DNA from: Azospirillum oleiclasticum
Lineage (GTDB): Bacteria > Pseudomonadota > Alphaproteobacteria > Azospirillales > Azospirillaceae
Assembly (NCBI RefSeq): GCF_013423485.1
Contig: NZ_JABFFR010000001.1
Coordinates: forward strand, 186,001 to 250,000
Reading direction: 5' to 3'
DNA length: 64,000 bases
In this document: one piece after another, positions 8,126 to 17,697 of the stretch
Numbering within the stretch: the stretch's first letter is position 1
Layout: the number at the start of each line of letters is the position of its first letter
Program-made: the position numbers and the translations under genes
Notes under the pieces: model-generated
Databases searched by the model: none
The model's input: only the letters and a program-made list of their open reading frames with translations
What the model was told of the DNA's origin: nothing

Positions 8126-8141
8126 TGCAAGGCGAATGCCA
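8126..8141 (-). promoter_or_regulatory. Sigma-54 (RpoN)-like -24/-12 promoter before the nucleobase importer
   Basis: Minus strand reads TGGCATTCGCCTTGCA. It has the invariant GG-N10-GC spacing and close similarity to TGGCACG-N4-TTGCA. The predicted start of transcription is ~57 nt upstream of the binding-protein ATG. RpoN control would fit nitrogen-limited use of pyrimidines as a nitrogen source, presumably through NtrC; no NtrC site was identified. Confidence 0.5.
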
Positions 8142-8206
8142 AGCGCCCCCGTGATGCGCCGCAACCGCGCACGGGACCGAAGATGCCGAAAAGTCGTGCA
8201 GGCCCG

Positions 8207-8842
8207 TCAGCGTGTGCCGTACAGGCGGTCACCGGCGTCGCCGAGGCCCGGCAGGATGTAGCCCTGCTCGTCCAGCCGCTCGTCGACCGCGGCGGCGTAC
8301 ACCGGCACGTCGGGGTGCGAGTCGTGGAAGGTGCGCAGCCCTTCCGGTGCGGCGACCAGCACCGCCAGCTTGATGCTGGCGGCCCCGGCCTCCTTCAGCC
8401 GATGGACGGCGGCAACCGCCGACCGGCCGGTCGCCAGCATGGGGTCGATCAGCAGCACCAGCCGCTCCTCGATGTCCTCCGGCACCTTGAAGTAATACTC
8501 GACGGGGGTCAGCGTCTCCTGCTCGCGGTACAGGCCGACATGGCCGACGCGGGCGGACGGCAGCAGTGTGATGAAGCCGTCGAGGATGCCCTGGCCCGCG
8601 CGCATGATCGACACGATGCACAGCTTCTTGCCCGACAGGATCGGCGCGTCGAAGCGCGCCATCGGCGTCTCCACCGAGAAGCTTTCCAGCGGCAGGTCGC
8701 GCGTCAGCTCGTACGCCATCAGCGTGGACAGCTCGCGCATCACCTCCCGGAAACGGCCGGTGGGGGTGTCCTTCTTGCGCAGCAGGGTCAGCTTGTGCTG
8801 GACGAGCGGGTGATCGACGACGGTCAGGGTGGGGATCGGCAT
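8207..8842 (-). CDS. upp: Uracil phosphoribosyltransferase
   Basis: A 211-residue cytoplasmic enzyme converting uracil and PRPP to UMP. The PRPP-binding loop appears as [12 protein letters not shown] (residues ~128-139), the family start [15 protein letters not shown] is intact, the flexible-loop region [10 protein letters not shown] is present, and the C-terminal uracil-binding stretch [16 protein letters not shown] is complete. Length matches bacterial Upp. It lies 32 nt downstream of the DUF1688 gene in the same orientation. In the yeast URC pathway a uracil phosphoribosyltransferase (URC6) makes the substrate for URC1/URC4, so here Upp may feed catabolism as well as salvage. Confidence 0.95.
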   Translation of the reverse strand: MPIPTLTVVDHPLVQHKLTLLRKKDTPTGRFREVMRELSTLMAYELTRDLPLESFSVETPMARFDAPILSGKKLCIVSIMRAGQGILDGFITLLPSARVGHVGLYREQETLTPVEYYFKVPEDIEERLVLLIDPMLATGRSAVAAVHRLKEAGAASIKLAVLVAAPEGLRTFHDSHPDVPVYAAAVDERLDEQGYILPGLGDAGDRLYGTR

Positions 8843-8874
8843 GGGCGGGTCGTTCGGGGCAGGAGGAAAGGGAG

Positions 8875-10080
8875 CTAGAAAACGGTGCCGTCGCTGAGAA
8901 TGCGGATGGGGGGGCCACCGTCCGCGCGCCGCTGCCGGGCGATGGCGCGGCCGGCCGACCAGCTTCCACCCTGGAGCACCTTGGCGAGCGGGAAATCCTC
9001 CGGCCGTACGCCCAGCCGTGCGCGCACGCGCTCGGCCAGCCGGTCGAGCAGCGCCACCGTCAGCGCCCGCCATTCGACCACGGCCTCGTTCCCAACCTCC
9101 AGCGTGCCGTCGAGGATGCCGTCGTGCCTGGGCACCAGGACGCCGGTGTCGATCAGCAGCCCGCCGTTGCGGTATTCCGGCAGGCCGGTCAGCCGGTCGA
9201 GCCCGGTGACCGCGATCCCCGCCTCCTCCAGCGGCTCCACCAGCGAGTAGCTGAGCCACTGCGACAGCTTGTGGAACGGCAGGATGCCGGCCGCCGGATG
9301 CCGCCACGCGTCGCCCAGATTGACACCGTCCAGCGTAATGCGTCCGGGCCAGATCGAGCCCAGCCCGCGCAGCACCGCGCCCAGGATGGCCTCGGCCGGG
9401 AGCGCGCCATCCACCGCCTCGCCCTTCAGCGCGTCGTACAGCCCGCCGATGCGGCCGGGCGACCCGAACAGCGCCGGCGACGCCTCCAGCGCCCCGCCCA
9501 GCCGGCGCAGCAACCCGGCGCGCCCGTCCAGCCCGACCAGCGGGTTGTCGGCCGTCACCTGGAAACCGCGGGCGAGGTCGTCGGCGGTGAAGCGCGCCAG
9601 TGCCGCGGCGTCGGCCCGCAAGGGGCTGCCGGGATCGGACGAGAAGGCGCCGCTGCGGAACAGGTCGAAGCTGGCGATGGCCAGTCCCTCCGACCGCGCC
9701 AGCACCGCGCCGCCCGCATCCCGGTAACGCCAGCGTTCCCCGGCGCCCGCGTCCAGAAGCACACTGGTGACGGCGAGGTCGAAGCGTACGCGCGCCCGTT
9801 CGTCCGCATCGGCACCCAGCGTGGCGGACAGAGCCGCCCAGCGGTCGTTCGCTCCGACCACGAAATGCCGCCAGCGGCTGTGATACGGCACATCCAGATC
9901 CGGGTAGGCGGCGCGGGTCACCTCAGCCACCAGCGCCGCCGCCTCGTCCAGCTTGTCGGGATCGACGGCGAAATGGGTCAGCCGCCCGGCCTCCGCCTCC
10001 TCAAGCAGGTCGTGCGCCCGCCGCCGCACCGCGTCCGCGGTCAGCAGCCAGGCCACGTCCTCGGCGCGATCGGTGGTCAA
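8875..10080 (-). CDS. URC4/DUF1688 family protein, pyrimidine (uracil) catabolism
   Basis: A 401-residue soluble protein of the DUF1688 family, homologous to Lachancea kluyveri URC4, which is needed for uracil degradation through the URC route. Its chemical step is not established to my knowledge. Family features include [10 protein letters not shown] near residue 70, a run around [14 protein letters not shown] near residue 255, [17 protein letters not shown] near 290 and [12 protein letters not shown] near 365. The TTG start at 10080 overlaps the stop of the URC1-like gene (ATTGA), indicating coupling; a later GTG is possible. It sits between the URC1-like gene and upp, as expected for a URC operon. 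Confidence 0.85.
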   Translation of the reverse strand: MTTDRAEDVAWLLTADAVRRRAHDLLEEAEAGRLTHFAVDPDKLDEAAALVAEVTRAAYPDLDVPYHSRWRHFVVGANDRWAALSATLGADADERARVRFDLAVTSVLLDAGAGERWRYRDAGGAVLARSEGLAIASFDLFRSGAFSSDPGSPLRADAAALARFTADDLARGFQVTADNPLVGLDGRAGLLRRLGGALEASPALFGSPGRIGGLYDALKGEAVDGALPAEAILGAVLRGLGSIWPGRITLDGVNLGDAWRHPAAGILPFHKLSQWLSYSLVEPLEEAGIAVTGLDRLTGLPEYRNGGLLIDTGVLVPRHDGILDGTLEVGNEAVVEWRALTVALLDRLAERVRARLGVRPEDFPLAKVLQGGSWSAGRAIARQRRADGGPPIRILSDGTVF

Positions 10081-11336
10081 TCGGTCAACCCCCGCCCCTT
10101 GGCGACGCCCAGCTCCTCCGCCGTCGGCACGACCGGGGTGAAGTAGCCGGCGGCCTTCTTGGCGTCCATCTCCACCTTGGCGTCGTCGGGGATCAGCTCG
10201 TCGGGGATGGGGATCTGCTCGACGATCTCGACCCCGGCGCGGCGGATGGCGTCGGACTTCATGTTGCTCATCGACACCATGCGGTCGATGCGGGTGACGC
10301 CCAGCCAGTGGAACACGTCGGGCATCAGCTCCTGGAAGCGCATATCCTGGACGCCGGCCACGCACTCCGTCCGCTCGAAGTACGAGTCGGCCCGGTCGCC
10401 GCCGGGCTGCCGCTTGCGCGCGTTGTAGACCAGGAACTTGGTCACCTCGCCCAGCGCCCGACCTTCCTTGCGGTTGTAGATGACCAGCCCGACGCCGTTG
10501 TCCTGCGCCGTGCGGATGCATTCCTCGACGCCGTGCGTCAGGTACGGACGGCACGTACAGATGTCGGAGCCGAAGACGTCGGAGCCGTTGCACTCGTCAT
10601 GCACCCGGCAGGCGACCTTGCGGTCGGGATCGGTCAGCGCCGCCGGATCGCCCAGCAGATACACCGTCTGCCCGTTGATCGGGGGCAGGAAGACCTTGAG
10701 GTCGTGGCGGGTCACCAGCTCCGGGAACATGCCGCCGGTGTGCTCGAACAGGCCGCGGCGCAGCTCGTGCTCGGTGATGCCAAAGCGCTTGGCGATGCCG
10801 GGCAGGTACCACACCGGCTCGATGGCGACCTTGGTGACCCGAGCGTCGCCGCTCTCCAGCAGGACATTCCCGTCGGCCTTCAGCCGGCCGGCGCGCATGG
10901 CGTCCACCAGCTCCGGCATCTTGATGCGCGCCTTGGTGACCGCGATGGTCGGGCGCACGTCCATGCCGCGCTCCAGATGCTCCGCGAACACCTCGGACAC
11001 GACATGCCCGAAGGGGTCCATGGAGACGATCTTGTCCGCATCGAACCACTGCGGGTGCGGGCCGATGGCCTGTGCGGGGGCGGTGTTGGTCAGGTCCGGC
11101 ACGTGGTAGGCGCTGAGCTGTCCGGCGGCCACCGCGAGCGCCCGGTACACCGCGTAGCTGCCGGCGTGCGCCCCGATGGCGTTGCGATGCCCGATATCGG
11201 AAAGCGAGGCAATGACCGGCCCGCGCTCCCCGGCCGTCGCCGCCCCCCATTTCACCGGCGGATGCCGTGGCCGGGACCCCCCGGGGTGCGAGGTGAGAAC
11301 GATGTGGCGTGGCGGCTGGTTGCGCCGGTGTTCCAT
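10077..11336 (-). CDS. GTP cyclohydrolase II-like protein, URC1 type
   Basis: A 419-residue relative of RibA. The zinc-binding Cys pattern C-x10-C-x-C is intact (ECNGSDVFGSDICTC, about residues 250-265), and YNRKEGRALGE is the counterpart of the RibA motif YLRQEGRGIG. Compared with E. coli RibA (about 200 residues) it has a long N-terminal extension and a changed active-site loop, as in URC1 of yeast and bacterial pairs with DUF1688. The neighbours argue for a role in uracil breakdown rather than riboflavin synthesis, although GTP cyclohydrolase activity cannot be excluded. First gene of the eight-gene leftward block. Confidence 0.85.
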   Translation of the reverse strand: MEHRRNQPPRHIVLTSHPGGSRPRHPPVKWGAATAGERGPVIASLSDIGHRNAIGAHAGSYAVYRALAVAAGQLSAYHVPDLTNTAPAQAIGPHPQWFDADKIVSMDPFGHVVSEVFAEHLERGMDVRPTIAVTKARIKMPELVDAMRAGRLKADGNVLLESGDARVTKVAIEPVWYLPGIAKRFGITEHELRRGLFEHTGGMFPELVTRHDLKVFLPPINGQTVYLLGDPAALTDPDRKVACRVHDECNGSDVFGSDICTCRPYLTHGVEECIRTAQDNGVGLVIYNRKEGRALGEVTKFLVYNARKRQPGGDRADSYFERTECVAGVQDMRFQELMPDVFHWLGVTRIDRMVSMSNMKSDAIRRAGVEIVEQIPIPDELIPDDAKVEMDAKKAAGYFTPVVPTAEELGVAKGRGLTD

Positions 11337-11407
11337 GTCCGTCCCTTGCCAAGGCCGTCAAGTGGTCATGGTGACACAGTTTCGGGCGTGCGCAAGGGGG
11401 ATGGACG

Positions 11408-12520
11408 TTACGCCTCCGCCTCCTTGTCCCGGAACTCCTGTGCGATGGTGGCGAAGTCGTCGGCGATGGCGGTGAAGGCGTCGACCACGTCGGGGTCGAA
11501 GTGGGTGCCGCGGCCCTTGACGATGATGGCGACGGCCTCGCCGTGCGGGAAGGGTGGCTTGTAGCAGCGCTGGCTGATCAGGGCGTCGTACACGTCGGCG
11601 ACCGCCATCAGGCGGGCCGACAGCGGGATGCGGTCGCCGCTCAGGCCGCGGGGATAGCCGGTGCCGTCCCAGCGCTCGTGGTGGCCGACGGCGATTTCGC
11701 GGGCCAGCCGCAGGAAGGAGCTTTCGGGGATCTCCAGCTCCTTCTCCGCGGCGACCAGCGCGTCGTGGCCCATGGCCGCGTGGGTGCGCATCACCGTGAA
11801 TTCGTCGTCGGTCAGCTTCCCGGGCTTCAGCAGGATGGAGTCGGGAATGCCGACCTTGCCGATGTCGTGCAGCGGGGCGGATTTGAACAGCATGTCCACG
11901 GTGGCGTCGTCCAGGGCACCGGCGAAGCGGGCGTCCTCCCGCAGCTTCAGAGCGAGCGCGCGGACATAATGCTGGGTGCGGCGGATGTGGTTGCCGGTCT
12001 CGTTGTCGCGGGTCTCGGCCAGGGAGGCCAGCGCGCGGATCGCCACGTCCTGGGCCTGCACCAGCTCGCGGGTGCGCTCGGCGACGCGGCGCTCCAGTTC
12101 GCGGTTCTGGTCGCTCAACCGGCGCCGGGCGTCGCGCAACGCCACATGGGTGCGCACGCGCGCCTCCACCACCGGCGGCGAGATGGGCTTGGTGATGTAG
12201 TCCACCGCCCCCGCCTCGAAGCCGCGCGTCTCGTCCACCGGCTGGCCCATGGCGGTGATGAAGATGATGGGCACGTCGCGCGTGCGTTCGTCCGCCTTCA
12301 GGCGGCGGCACACCTCCATCCCGTCCATGCCCGGCATCATCACATCGAGCAGCACGAGGTCGGGCATGGGAGTGCCGGCCATCCGGGCCAGCGTCTGCGG
12401 CCCGTCCTTGGCCACCTGCAGGGCGTAGCGGTCGCGCAGCAGGTCGGCCAGGATCTTCAGGTTGATCGGCTCGTCATCGACGATGAGGATGCGCGGCTTC
12501 TCCGCGGCCGTACCGGTCAT
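11408..12520 (-). CDS. Response regulator with HD-GYP c-di-GMP phosphodiesterase domain
   Basis: A 370-residue cytoplasmic output protein. An N-terminal receiver (residues ~10-125; acidic pair VDDEP, phospho-Asp in LLDVMMPG, Lys in ITKPI) is linked by a coiled coil (~130-160) to an HD-GYP domain with [12 protein letters not shown] and [18 protein letters not shown] enzymes cleave cyclic di-GMP. Its ATG overlaps the TGA of the hybrid kinase (ATGA) and GGGAGG precedes it, so the two proteins are made together. The likely input is the FIST protein through the kinase. Confidence 0.93.
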   Translation of the reverse strand: MTGTAAEKPRILIVDDEPINLKILADLLRDRYALQVAKDGPQTLARMAGTPMPDLVLLDVMMPGMDGMEVCRRLKADERTRDVPIIFITAMGQPVDETRGFEAGAVDYITKPISPPVVEARVRTHVALRDARRRLSDQNRELERRVAERTRELVQAQDVAIRALASLAETRDNETGNHIRRTQHYVRALALKLREDARFAGALDDATVDMLFKSAPLHDIGKVGIPDSILLKPGKLTDDEFTVMRTHAAMGHDALVAAEKELEIPESSFLRLAREIAVGHHERWDGTGYPRGLSGDRIPLSARLMAVADVYDALISQRCYKPPFPHGEAVAIIVKGRGTHFDPDVVDAFTAIADDFATIAQEFRDKEAEA

Positions 12521-15500
12521 GAGCGCGCCTCCCTCATCGCGTGGACCGCCGCCGCGACGGTGCCGAGCGCGGTCTCCGCGTCGTTGAAGTCGAAGGCGGC
12601 GGCGTAGCGCGCCAACGCCGCGGCCGGGGCGGCGGCGGGCGTGCCATCCAGCAGGTCGGCCAGCTCCTCCGCCAGGTCGCCGGCCATGGGGTCGGCTGCG
12701 TCGAGCAGGGACGCGAGCTCCTCCAGCCTGGCGAGTGCGGCCGCGGTGTCCACCGACGGCGGCAGCGGGGATGCGGCGGGCTCGGCCGCAAGCACCGACA
12801 GCCCGTCCACCACGATCGCCAGGGCCGCGGCCAGCCGCGGCATCAGATCGAGCGGCAGTGGGTTGCCGCCCGCGGCGGCCTGCTCCGCCACCCCCGCCAG
12901 CATCGACACCTCGTGCGCGCCGATGGTGGCGGCGGTGCCCTTCAACGTGTGCGCGATGCGGTTGGCATCGGGCCATTGCCCCTCCTCGACGGCAGTGGCG
13001 AGCAGCGTGGCGTCGTCGCCATGATGGGAGGCGAAATCCACCAGGATGCGCCGCAGCAGCGTGCGATTCCCGTTCACCGCCCGGTCCGCCGCGGCGAGGT
13101 CGATGCCGGGCAGCTCGGTGGGGAAGGGTGGCGGCTCGGCGTGCCCGGCCGGTGCGGGGGCGCAGCGCCCCTTGCCGCCGCCGGCGGTGGGGGTGGCGCT
13201 GCGCGCACCCAGCGACCGCCGCGGCGCCAGCCAGCGGGTCAGCGCCGCGTGCAGCTCATGCGGGTCGATGGGCTTGGCGACATGGTCGTTCATGCCGGCC
13301 TCCAGACAGCGCTCCCGATCGCCCGTCATGGCGTGCGCGGTCATGGCGATGATCGGCAGGTCGGCCAGACCCAGCTCGCCGCGCACCACCCCGGTCGTCT
13401 GGTAGCCGTCGAGCCCCGGCATCTGGATGTCCATCAGCACCGCGTCGAAACTGCGCTCGCGCAGCATCTGCAAGGCGTCCTCGCCGCTGCCGGCGACCAT
13501 GGCGGCAACGCCGACCAGCTCCAGCAGCCCGCAGGCGACCTGCTGGTTGATCGGGTTGTCCTCGACCAGGAGCACGCGCCGCCCGACCAGGGCCGACATG
13601 TCCACCGCCGGCTCGTCGTCGGTGCGCCGGCGCGGTGGCACCGGGGACGCAGGGGCGTTGCGGCCCAGCGCCACCATGATGGCGTCGAGCATGGTGGACG
13701 GGGTGACCGGCTTTTCCAGGATCGCGGCGACCGGTTCCGGCCCCAGCGCCTGCTGAACGCCGTCCTGGCCGTAGGCGGTGGTCATGATCACCCGCGGTTC
13801 GTGCCCCATCTCCACGGCGCGCAGGCGGCGCAGCGTCTCCACGCCGTCCAGGTCGGGCATGCGCCAGTCCAGCACCATCAGGTCGATGGGGGCCGAGGTT
13901 CCGGCGCGTGCGGCCTCCAGCCGGGCCAGCGCCGGCCAGCCGCCGGGCACCGATTCCACCGAAAGCCCGAAGCGTTCGAGCATGTCGGTGATGATCGATC
14001 GCACGGCGTCGCTGTCGTCCACCACCAGCGCGCGGCGTTCCTGAAGGTCGACCGGAAGCTGGCCGGGCAGGGCGTCGTGCTCGACGACCGGGCAGGGGAT
14101 GGCGAAGTGGAAGGTGCTGCCGGCGCCCACGGTGCTGTCCACGCCGATGTTCCCGCCCATCAGTTCCACCAGCTGGCGCGAGATCGCCAGCCCCAGACCG
14201 GTGCCGCCGAACCGCCGGGTCATGGAGCTGTCGGCCTGGGTGAAGGGCCGGAAAAGGTTGGCGACCTGTTCCTCCGACATGCCGATGCCGGTGTCGCGGA
14301 CATAGACGGACAGCTGGAAGGCGCGCTCCTCCCCCTCCGCCGGCATGCCGGAGACGCGCACCATCACCTCCCCCTGCTCGGTGAACTTCACCGCGTTCGA
14401 GACGAGGTTCAGCAGCACCTGTCCGATGCGCAGCGGGTCGCCGATCATGGTGGCCGGCACATGGGCGGCGAGATCCACCACCAGCTCCAGCCCCTTCTCG
14501 CGCACCTTCGGCTGCACCACCGCGCTGACCTCCTGGAGGACGTCAGCGATGTGGAAGGGGATGCGCTCCACCGACAGCTTGCCGGCTTCGATCTTGGAGA
14601 AGTCCAGGATGTCGTTGATGATGCCCAGCAGGTTGCGCGACGCCGCCTGGATCTTGGTCAGGTAATCATGCTGGCGCGGCGACAGCTCGGTCTGGAGCGC
14701 CAGATGGCTGAGCCCGATCACCGCGTTCATCGGCGTGCGGATCTCGTGGCTCATGTTGGCGAGGAAATCGCTCTTCAGGCGGTTGGCGCGGTCGGCCTCC
14801 TCCTTGGCGCGGGCCAGTTCCACCTCCGCCTGCTTGCGGTCGCTGATGTCCTTGTGGATGCCGGCGATGCGCACGGGCAGTCCGTCCTCGTCGCGCGCCA
14901 TCACCTTGCCGGCCGCGAGCACCCAGGTCCAGCCGCCGGACTTGTGGCGCATGCGGAACTCGATCTCGTAGACGGGGGTGCGCCCGGCGATGTGGTCGTC
15001 GAGCGCCGCCTGCACGAAGCCGCGGTCGTCCGGGTGCAGCAGGGCCAGCCAGGTCTTGCCGCACTGGGGGATCTCCCCCTGCCGGTAGCCCAGCATGCCC
15101 AGCCAGTGGTCGGAGAAGAAGGCGCGGTCGGTCTTCGGGTTCCAGTCCCACAGGCCGGTGGTGGAGGCGTCGAGGGCGATCTGCAGCCGCTCTTCGCTCT
15201 CCTGAAGGGCGTGCAGGATGCGCTTGCGCTCGGTGATGTCCTGGAACACCCCGACCGAGCCGGTGATCCGCCCGTTCTCGCGCAGCGGCACCGAGACGAT
15301 GGAGATGGGGAACAGCGTGCCGTCGCGCCGCACGAAATGATCGGATTCGGAGCGGTGGATCTCGCCCCGGCGCAGCGTCTTCAGCACCTCGCAATCGGCC
15401 TGGGCGACGCGCTCGCCGCTGACGGTCTCGAAATGCACAGCGTCGTGGAAGCTGATGCCGCGCATGTCGGCCAGCGACCAGCCCAGCAGACGCTCGGCCT

Positions 15501-16395
15501 CCGGGTTCATGAAGGTGCAGTGGCCGTCGCGATCCAGCGAGAAGACCCCCTCGCCCATGGCGTCGGTGATGCTCTGGAGGAAGCGGCGGCTTTCCGTCAG
15601 CTTCTCCTCCATCAGCTTCTGCAGCGTGATGTCGGTGCGGATGGCGATGTACTGGACGATGTTGCCGTTGCCGTCGAGCAGCGGCACGATCGTGGCGGCG
15701 ACCCAATAGTTCGACCCGTCCTTGGCGCGGTTGCAGATCTCCCCGTGCCAGACCTGGCCGCCCATGATGGTGTGCCACATCTCCTCGAAGAAGCCGGACG
15801 GGTGCAGGCCGGAGTTGACGATGCGGTGGTCGCGCCCGATCAGTTCGTCGCGGTCGAAGCCGCTGATCTGGCAGAACTTGTCGTTGGCGTAGATGATCCG
15901 CCCGGAAACATCGGTGATGCTGACGATGGCGTGCTGGTCCAGCGCGAATTTCTGCCGCTCCAGCTCGCGCTGTGCCGCCGCCCGGTCGCGGACCAGCGTT
16001 TCCATAACCTGCGACAGCTCGTCCAGCCCGGTCGCGTCGTCGCCCATCTCCGGCAGGCCGTCGGCGCGCAGTAGGCTGTTGGCCGTTGCGCGCAGCCGGC
16101 CGATGGCCTCGGTCTGCACCGCCGCGTCGCGTCGCAGCCGCTCGTTCGCGTCGGCCAGCTCCTGAGAGCTGATCTGCAGGCTGCGGGCGCGCAGGCTGAG
16201 GTCGCGGTCGTGCTGCTCGTAGCTCTGGTCGATGCGGCCCAGCAGCGTGCCGGCTTCCGCCAGGAAGCGCGCGGCCTCCGGGCTCACCCCGTCGCGGGCC
16301 GCGAGCGTCTTCACCACGTCCAGCACGCCCGCCAGCTCCTCGGGCGTGCGCAGGCCAGCCACCCGCTTGAGCTGGCTTTGCAGAAGCCTGTGCAT
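12517..16395 (-). CDS. Soluble hybrid histidine kinase, three PAS, two receivers, Hpt (NahK-like)
   Basis: A 1292-residue protein with no membrane segment. Order: helical N-terminus (1-145), three PAS/PAC domains (~150-260, 275-392, 405-520), HisKA with SHEIRTPM (His ~550), HATPase ([18 protein letters not shown]), receiver 1 ([15 protein letters not shown]), receiver 2 ([15 protein letters not shown]) and an Hpt domain ([11 protein letters not shown], ~1110-1210) with a helical tail. It therefore contains an internal phosphorelay and presumably passes phosphate to the HD-GYP regulator it overlaps. Co-translation with a FIST protein 5 nt upstream matches the NosP-NahK arrangement, in which FIST modulates the kinase in response to nitric oxide. 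Confidence 0.93.
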   Translation of the reverse strand: MHRLLQSQLKRVAGLRTPEELAGVLDVVKTLAARDGVSPEAARFLAEAGTLLGRIDQSYEQHDRDLSLRARSLQISSQELADANERLRRDAAVQTEAIGRLRATANSLLRADGLPEMGDDATGLDELSQVMETLVRDRAAAQRELERQKFALDQHAIVSITDVSGRIIYANDKFCQISGFDRDELIGRDHRIVNSGLHPSGFFEEMWHTIMGGQVWHGEICNRAKDGSNYWVAATIVPLLDGNGNIVQYIAIRTDITLQKLMEEKLTESRRFLQSITDAMGEGVFSLDRDGHCTFMNPEAERLLGWSLADMRGISFHDAVHFETVSGERVAQADCEVLKTLRRGEIHRSESDHFVRRDGTLFPISIVSVPLRENGRITGSVGVFQDITERKRILHALQESEERLQIALDASTTGLWDWNPKTDRAFFSDHWLGMLGYRQGEIPQCGKTWLALLHPDDRGFVQAALDDHIAGRTPVYEIEFRMRHKSGGWTWVLAAGKVMARDEDGLPVRIAGIHKDISDRKQAEVELARAKEEADRANRLKSDFLANMSHEIRTPMNAVIGLSHLALQTELSPRQHDYLTKIQAASRNLLGIINDILDFSKIEAGKLSVERIPFHIADVLQEVSAVVQPKVREKGLELVVDLAAHVPATMIGDPLRIGQVLLNLVSNAVKFTEQGEVMVRVSGMPAEGEERAFQLSVYVRDTGIGMSEEQVANLFRPFTQADSSMTRRFGGTGLGLAISRQLVELMGGNIGVDSTVGAGSTFHFAIPCPVVEHDALPGQLPVDLQERRALVVDDSDAVRSIITDMLERFGLSVESVPGGWPALARLEAARAGTSAPIDLMVLDWRMPDLDGVETLRRLRAVEMGHEPRVIMTTAYGQDGVQQALGPEPVAAILEKPVTPSTMLDAIMVALGRNAPASPVPPRRRTDDEPAVDMSALVGRRVLLVEDNPINQQVACGLLELVGVAAMVAGSGEDALQMLRERSFDAVLMDIQMPGLDGYQTTGVVRGELGLADLPIIAMTAHAMTGDRERCLEAGMNDHVAKPIDPHELHAALTRWLAPRRSLGARSATPTAGGGKGRCAPAPAGHAEPPPFPTELPGIDLAAADRAVNGNRTLLRRILVDFASHHGDDATLLATAVEEGQWPDANRIAHTLKGTAATIGAHEVSMLAGVAEQAAAGGNPLPLDLMPRLAAALAIVVDGLSVLAAEPAASPLPPSVDTAAALARLEELASLLDAADPMAGDLAEELADLLDGTPAAAPAAALARYAAAFDFNDAETALGTVAAAVHAMREARS

Positions 16396-16400
16396 GCCGG

Positions 16401-17543
16401 TCAGGATTCCGAAAGGACGGCGACCGTCATGGTCTGGTTGTGGAGCTTGCAGTCGCTCAGCCCTTGCATCGGGCTGATCTCACCGTAGGAGTAGAAGCCG
16501 GCCAGCGTGCAATCACCGCCCAGATGGTCGGCGACGGCCTGCACCTCCTCGTCCACCTGATCGCCCATCACCAGCTTGCGGCCGACGCAGCTCACCAGCA
16601 GGCCCAGCGACGGGCCGGTCGGAACGAGGTCGCGCGTGCTGCTGCGAGCGGCGGATTCCGCCCCGTGGATCAGCGCGTCGGTGCTGGCGTGCATCAGGCG
16701 CAGGTAGAAGCCGTCCGCCACCGTGCCCGCCAGCGTCAGGCTGCCAGCGGCCTCGTCGATGCCGAGGATGGTGCGGATCAGGCCGACCGCCGAGTGGTTC
16801 TCGTTCAACAGCTCGAACGGGAAGAGAAGGCCCGACGCCGGCAGGTCCTTCGCGTAGTCGCCGAGATAGCGCTTGTAGACGTTCAGCGCCGGCTCGCCGT
16901 CCAGCTCGTACAGGATGTTGCCATCGCAGCGCGTGACCTTGCGCGCGGGGCCGAACGGCTCCCAGCCGCCGAAGGATCCGTGGCCGAAGCGCAGCCGGTC
17001 GCCGTAGAGCCCGACCGCCACCACGCGGTTGTCGGAGACGCCGGACGGCGACAGCACGAAGGTGCGCACGAACGCCCCGTCATCGCCGGCCAGGCCGCCG
17101 GACACCGGGATGCCCGAACCGACCCGTCCGACCAAGCCCTCGATCAGCGCGCTGCCGTTGATGTCGGTGCCGCGCCCGAACAGCAGCACGCCGGCGAGGC
17201 CCGGATCCGCCAGCGCCGCGCCCAGCTCGTCGCCGGCCGCCCGGGAGCCCGACAGCCCGGTCAGCTCCGCCTCCGCCACCCGCACGGTGGTGTCACCGAA
17301 GGCGATGGCCGTGACCACGCAGCTTCCATCGAGCACACCGTCCGCGGTGATCTCGCCCGCGGTCGTGCAGCCGGCGAGACCGGCCTTGGGAAAGATGGTG
17401 CGCAGCGCTTCGGCGAAGCCCGGTTCCGTCAGCGCCACGACCGAGCCGAACACCAGCACCAGATCCGGTTCGATGGCCTGGAGTGGCGTCAGGGCATCGG
17501 CCGCCGGCGCGCCCGCACGTGATAGCTGCTGCAGAACCCGCAT
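16401..17543 (-). CDS. FIST domain protein, candidate NosP nitric-oxide sensor
   Basis: A 380-residue cytoplasmic protein made of FIST_N and FIST_C sensory domains. Recognisable pieces are AGCTTAGEI (residues ~58-66), [23 protein letters not shown] and the FIST_C entry with [15 protein letters not shown] (~200-215); [11 protein letters not shown] just before it holds a candidate heme-ligand His. Several FIST proteins adjacent to kinases (NosP) bind heme and nitric oxide. The ATG at 17543 follows GGGATGGACAGCC and begins the first FIST strand; longer readings upstream have no support. It is first in a three-gene operon with kinase and HD-GYP protein. Confidence 0.88.
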   Translation of the reverse strand: MRVLQQLSRAGAPAADALTPLQAIEPDLVLVFGSVVALTEPGFAEALRTIFPKAGLAGCTTAGEITADGVLDGSCVVTAIAFGDTTVRVAEAELTGLSGSRAAGDELGAALADPGLAGVLLFGRGTDINGSALIEGLVGRVGSGIPVSGGLAGDDGAFVRTFVLSPSGVSDNRVVAVGLYGDRLRFGHGSFGGWEPFGPARKVTRCDGNILYELDGEPALNVYKRYLGDYAKDLPASGLLFPFELLNENHSAVGLIRTILGIDEAAGSLTLAGTVADGFYLRLMHASTDALIHGAESAARSSTRDLVPTGPSLGLLVSCVGRKLVMGDQVDEEVQAVADHLGGDCTLAGFYSYGEISPMQGLSDCKLHNQTMTVAVLSES

Positions 17544-17633
17544 GGCTGTCCATCCCGACCGCTGGAACGGCCGGCTATGCGTCTTGTGGATGCATAGGAC
17601 CGGCCGTATTACAAACAGGCGGAAGGTAATGTC

Positions 17634-17666
17634 GCCGATCTTTACAAAAAGTTGAAACAGATCGGC
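17634..17666. other. Inverted repeat between M42 peptidase end and FIST start
   Basis: GCCGATCT (17634-17641) and AGATCGGC (17659-17666) are perfect inverted copies separated by a 17-nt AT-rich spacer. The site lies 91-123 bp upstream of the FIST ATG and downstream of the M42 peptidase stop. It could be an operator for the FIST operon or the stem of a terminator for the NAGGN operon; no U-tract follows, so a regulator site is slightly favoured. Confidence 0.35.
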
Positions 17667-17697
17667 CAAAACGCCGCAGGCGCGCAGCGCCGCCGGC

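Noticed and set aside
10077..11336. Plain riboflavin-synthesis ribA
   Set aside because: Length, altered active-site loop and adjacency to DUF1688 and upp fit URC1 better; no other rib genes are nearby.
12541..16074. 1177-codon open frame on the plus strand opposite the NahK-like kinase
   Set aside because: Mirror frame of a real multi-domain kinase; no ribosome site, no conserved motif.
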